The position numbers and the translations under genes were made by a program. From contig CAKRRU010000055.1 of assembly GCA_934394515.1 (NCBI GenBank), forward strand, positions 1 through 16,302: DNA of 16,302 nt, written 5' to 3'. Every line of letters starts with the position of its first letter. Within the stretch, counting starts at the first letter, position 1. The notes under the pieces were generated by a model, which saw only the letters and a list, made by a program, of their open reading frames with translations, was not told the DNA's origin and made no database searches. The stretch is from an uncultured Acetatifactor sp. (GTDB lineage: Bacteria > Bacillota > Clostridia > Lachnospirales > Lachnospiraceae). This document shows, piece by piece, positions 13,273 to 16,302 of this stretch.

Positions 13273-14121
13273 TCAAGGCTTATAAGTTCTGCCGTCACCA
13301 TCCAGCCATGCCGGAACCGTAACTCTCTGCACCACGTGGATATCCTTAGGCATCACAAATCTGATAAAGCTCATATCAATGTCATACTGAACAACGAAAT
13401 CAATCATTTTCTTATCCTTATCACAGTACATAGTGCTGCCGGAGAAATCCAGCCCGGACGCACCATCCTTAACGCCATAAGCTCTTAATACTTCATCTGC
13501 ATTGTCACCCAGATGCTGCTTGGTCAGAACACTTGCTGCTGCCTGTGCTCCGACAGATTTCACGGCATAGGAAGCTCCTGATGCTCCCATATAAATGACG
13601 CCTACCAAAAGTGACTGTGGATCACTGAACAGATCTGTCACCTGCTGTACGGATTTTTTGGTGGATTCTACGGTTGCCTTGCCGTCCTCGTAAGTCTGTT
13701 TTGCAGAGTTATATGCGTCCTTAATAGAATCCTGTGATACCTCGAGTTGTTTTACAGCCGTTGCCGTATTAGAAGCAGATTTGCTAAGCGTCTGGATTTT
13801 ATTCAAGGTATCCACTACCTGAGTAGCTGTATCATCAATAGGCGTTGTATATGGTTTCCCATCTGCATCAATCTGTTGTTCCGCACCGCGAATCCCCAAT
13901 GCCTGATAGATATAAGAATAACTTGCCAGTTCATGAGCTGCAGTGTTCATGGCAAACTGAATCTTATTATGTATAATAAAAACATTGATGAGATAGATGA
14001 TCGCTATCACCACCATAAGAAAGACCGTAAAGGTAATGACAGCCTCTACGACCATCATTCCCTTCTGTTCCTCTTTTAATTGCCTTCTTAGCTCTTTTCG
14101 ATACTTACTGAAACTGCTCAT
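13273..14121 (-). CDS. TadE-like pseudopilin with unusually long C-terminal region
   Basis: The product has 282 residues. A basic N-terminus (KYRKELRRQLKEEQKG) precedes G21/MMVVE (E26 at +5 after the cleavage site) and a hydrophobic helix to about residue 50. This is the type IV prepilin-like processing signal seen in TadE/TadF pseudopilins. The next segment (KIQFAMNTAAHELASYSY) matches TadE-like proteins. Classic TadE proteins are about 150-200 residues; here residues 85-165 add a Gln/Ser/Thr-rich helical or coiled-coil region, then a small Gly/Ala-rich segment (VGVIYMGASGASYAVK) and a beta-rich end (TMYCDKDKKMIDFVVQYDI). The ATG directly abuts the TAA of the upstream gene, with GAGGG 6 nt before it, so translation is probably coupled. 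It acts at the membrane in assembly of a Tad-like pilus. Confidence 0.85.
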   Translation of the reverse strand: MSSFSKYRKELRRQLKEEQKGMMVVEAVITFTVFLMVVIAIIYLINVFIIHNKIQFAMNTAAHELASYSYIYQALGIRGAEQQIDADGKPYTTPIDDTATQVVDTLNKIQTLSKSASNTATAVKQLEVSQDSIKDAYNSAKQTYEDGKATVESTKKSVQQVTDLFSDPQSLLVGVIYMGASGASYAVKSVGAQAAASVLTKQHLGDNADEVLRAYGVKDGASGLDFSGSTMYCDKDKKMIDFVVQYDIDMSFIRFVMPKDIHVVQRVTVPAWLDGDGRTYKP

Positions 14122-16302
14122 TTAATACCCTCTTGTCACCGTGAATTTATAACTGTTCTTCTCAAATTCCATCAAACTGTTATAATCATCGCTTGTTGCT
14201 ACTTTCTGTGCAAAACCTTCCGGCATTACGAGAAAGTCAAGATGTACGGTACAGGTTGCATTCACCGCAGTATGCGCATCCTTCATGTGGAAGGTCAGAC
14301 TCGGCAGATTCTGATCCTCCTTCAGACCCGCTTCTGCGGCATTGACATTTAGTTCAATTAAGTTCCTCGTCCGGTTCATCACCTGATCTGTGGTAGTCAT
14401 AAATATGATCATCAACTTCAGATACTGTTCATAATCCAGTCGAACACATTTATCCTCTGCCTTATTTTCTGCTGTGTTGCCTAACAGTGCTGCAATAGAC
14501 GAGTAAGCAGTCATATCTTCCAGATGTCTCTTAATCAGAACAACACCTTTTCCGTCCTTTAAATAACTCCAGTCCTGCGCTGTTTCCAATACAGTTACCG
14601 CCATGCGCAATGCAGCCCCTACCGCAACGCCTAAAATCGGATTAACTGCAGTTGCCGCATTCTGTACTGCCTTAATAGAGCTATTAACTTCATGTATGGC
14701 ATAAGTTGCCGTATAGTCTGTAACAGCACGAATTGCAAGAATCTTATTTCTTGCTTCTTCGAGATTGCTTTTTGATGAATTATTTCCCCCCAGAAGATAT
14801 TCCAGTTCTGCCTGATAAAGATAGTTGATTTGTCTGTTCATCTCGTATCCGGTTAAAGAAACTTCTTTCTCCTGATCTTTATTTACATTTGTTACCCGGC
14901 TGGAAAACATACCGAAGTCATATTGCACCGTATATAATTTCAACAGAAGCATATTTGCATTGCTCTTAAATTTATTTATTGAGAACATATCTGCCGCTGC
15001 CCCGATCATATCTGTCAATTTAAAAGGTGCAACTGCAGTGTTCCTTCCATATCCAAAATCCTGCGGAATATCTCTTGCCGACGTAACTGTCGCCTCATTT
15101 GTCAGCGAGTTTTCCGCATTATCCTTCGCAGTATTTGCTGCTTGTTTCTGTTTTTCATACTGATCTTCTTTCTCACCATTTGTCTTAAATGTTTTGACGA
15201 GTTCATCATACAGCTCCTTCTGGCTGGCAACATTTTTAAAATCATTCCATTTAGCCTGCTCCAAAAGCGTTTCCGCCGGATTCCATTCATACTCCTCAGG
15301 TTTCAGATAAGCATTTATGACATTGCTTACTTCCAGCATTGCTGTTTCTATCGTCTGAGAATACTCCTTATTCACAGGTAAATCCTTTTCCTTCAGATAT
15401 TCTGCAATGGATGCATATACCTGAAGTTTGTTTTCTCCAAACAATTCTTTCATTTTATCCAGATCATCCTGCAGACCACTCTTCAGATCCTCCGACACAC
15501 TTTTATTATCCAGGATGTCCTGAATTTCTTTCATCAATTTGCAAATGTCCTTGCCATCCTTCGTAATATCTTTTGCTTTGTGGTCAAGACTCACAACTAT
15601 AGCCTCAAAATTATCTATTCGGATGTCCCCGTCCTTATTTTCTACTGCATCTGCAACTTTCTTTACTGCATCTGCAAATTTCTGTTTAATGCGGCTTTCC
15701 TGGGCCTCAGGATCTCCTGTATAATCATCCGAGATTGCACATAATCTTTCTTCTTCCGGAGACAGTGGATCCGGTTTCTGACTATCCTCCGTGCTTTCAC
15801 TCTTTTCTCCGCCTTCTGTCTTTGTATTCTCCTCTTCATGAGAACTGCTGTTGTAATCTTCAATCTCCTGTCTGTGCGCCAGTGCACTCTTTATTGCTTC
15901 GGGATCCTCACTTTTGTAAGCTGCATATCTCTTATAGGAAATTGATTCATGTATATTTTTTATGTCTGTGACGCATGAAGCATAGCCGGTATTAATTCCA
16001 TCTCTGTAAGCCGGATAACCATCAATTGCCTTTAAATACTGATAATAATCTTTTATTTCTTTAAAAATCTTATCTACCTTCTTATCCAACTCTGTCTTTT
16101 TCTTAATAGCCTTAGAATCATTTTCCAGATTTGACACAGTATCCAGCATATCCAAAAGATCCGTATCATCCTCCACCAACTGTTCCGCGATACGGAACCT
16201 CATAAAATCCCCTACCTGTGTTGCCAGAACGACATTATCCCCCAGATTTGCATTTTCCGGAAATTCATAGCTCATTTCCACCTTAGCCGACCGATACGGC
16301 AT
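14122..16302 (-). CDS. DUF5702-like Tad-locus protein (N-terminus off the window)
   Basis: An open frame of 726 codons reaches the right edge. The Met at the edge is probably internal, because proteins of this type normally begin with a membrane segment followed by a TadE/Flp-like region, which is missing here. I assign it to the DUF5702 family from the C-terminal half: KDGKGVVLIKRHLEDM, then LDYEQYLKLMIIFM and a region of RTRNLIELNVN type, ending in a beta-rich SLTFHMKDAHTAVNATCTV segment. The N-terminal 400 residues are highly charged, helical and coiled-coil-like, with an acidic disordered stretch (EEENTKTEGGEKSESTED). It is encoded with TadE-like and prepilin peptidase genes, as usual for clostridial Tad-like clusters, and is probably an extracytoplasmic minor component. 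Its exact function is unknown. Confidence 0.8.
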   Translation of the reverse strand: MPYRSAKVEMSYEFPENANLGDNVVLATQVGDFMRFRIAEQLVEDDTDLLDMLDTVSNLENDSKAIKKKTELDKKVDKIFKEIKDYYQYLKAIDGYPAYRDGINTGYASCVTDIKNIHESISYKRYAAYKSEDPEAIKSALAHRQEIEDYNSSSHEEENTKTEGGEKSESTEDSQKPDPLSPEEERLCAISDDYTGDPEAQESRIKQKFADAVKKVADAVENKDGDIRIDNFEAIVVSLDHKAKDITKDGKDICKLMKEIQDILDNKSVSEDLKSGLQDDLDKMKELFGENKLQVYASIAEYLKEKDLPVNKEYSQTIETAMLEVSNVINAYLKPEEYEWNPAETLLEQAKWNDFKNVASQKELYDELVKTFKTNGEKEDQYEKQKQAANTAKDNAENSLTNEATVTSARDIPQDFGYGRNTAVAPFKLTDMIGAAADMFSINKFKSNANMLLLKLYTVQYDFGMFSSRVTNVNKDQEKEVSLTGYEMNRQINYLYQAELEYLLGGNNSSKSNLEEARNKILAIRAVTDYTATYAIHEVNSSIKAVQNAATAVNPILGVAVGAALRMAVTVLETAQDWSYLKDGKGVVLIKRHLEDMTAYSSIAALLGNTAENKAEDKCVRLDYEQYLKLMIIFMTTTDQVMNRTRNLIELNVNAAEAGLKEDQNLPSLTFHMKDAHTAVNATCTVHLDFLVMPEGFAQKVATSDDYNSLMEFEKNSYKFTVTRGY
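14128..14132 (-). promoter_or_regulatory. Ribosome binding site of the TadE-like gene inside the previous coding region
   Basis: GAGGG on the minus strand lies within the last codons of the DUF5702-like gene (Arg-Gly), 6 nt before the TadE-like ATG, which itself abuts the upstream TAA. The stop and start are immediately adjacent (TAAATG), typical of re-initiation by the same ribosome. Confidence 0.7.

Noticed and set aside
13063..13488. 141-codon plus-strand frame opposite the peptidase and TadE-like genes
   Set aside because: His/Arg-rich antisense translation that crosses two real genes and their intergenic gap; no supporting signal.
1..16302. CRISPR arrays, tRNA or rRNA genes, riboswitches, complete insertion sequences
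   Set aside because: Read for direct repeats with spacers, cloverleaf or conserved rRNA segments and transposase frames; none seen. The only repeats are the heptad array, the TxxD segment and short inverted repeats.

Overview
The window looks like a chromosomal piece of a low-to-mid GC Clostridia, most likely a Lachnospiraceae-type gut anaerobe. This is an inference. It rests on strong AGGAG-type ribosome binding sites, on protein families typical of that group (DUF5702-like, DUF6382/FHA-like, TadE-like, the C-terminal part of a clostridial Rpn/PD-(D/E)XK family protein), and on codon use. No genome-level marker in the window fixes the species.

Layout. Positions 1-1758 (minus strand) carry most of recJ, cut by the left edge. 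Positions 1759-2395 lack a complete conventional gene. They hold a likely recJ promoter with an inverted repeat, a plus-strand remnant of an Rpn-family nuclease gene that keeps only the C-terminal part (including a 4 x 21-bp repeat and a well-placed internal ribosome binding site), and a terminator hairpin. From 2396 to the right edge, nine genes lie on the minus strand with gaps of 0-29 nt or overlaps, so they read as the distal part of one operon. In order of transcription (right to left) they are: a DUF5702-like protein (N-terminus off the window), a long TadE-like pseudopilin, a TadV/CpaA-type prepilin peptidase, a membrane-anchored TPR/WG-repeat protein, a DUF6382-like/FHA protein, a PP2C phosphatase, a 57-residue single-pass membrane protein, a transmembrane Ser/Thr kinase with an extracytoplasmic beta-propeller, and a 1152-residue secreted protein with two C-terminal LysM domains.

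How the genes may work together. The first three belong to a Tad (tight adherence, Flp-type) pilus or secretion assembly; its ATPase and inner-membrane core would be expected upstream, off the right edge. The next genes form a complete phosphothreonine circuit: writer (kinase), eraser (PP2C) and reader (FHA). The kinase carries a roughly 85-residue insertion holding six regularly spaced Thr-x-x-Asp/Glu motifs, four of them exactly TxVD. The TxxD pattern resembles the pThr(+3 Asp) preference known for some FHA domains, so this insert may be the docking platform for the FHA protein encoded three genes upstream. The WG-repeat protein, the kinase propeller and the LysM protein probably sit outside the membrane as sensor or cell-wall parts. 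The whole suggests a phosphothreonine-controlled Tad-like surface apparatus.
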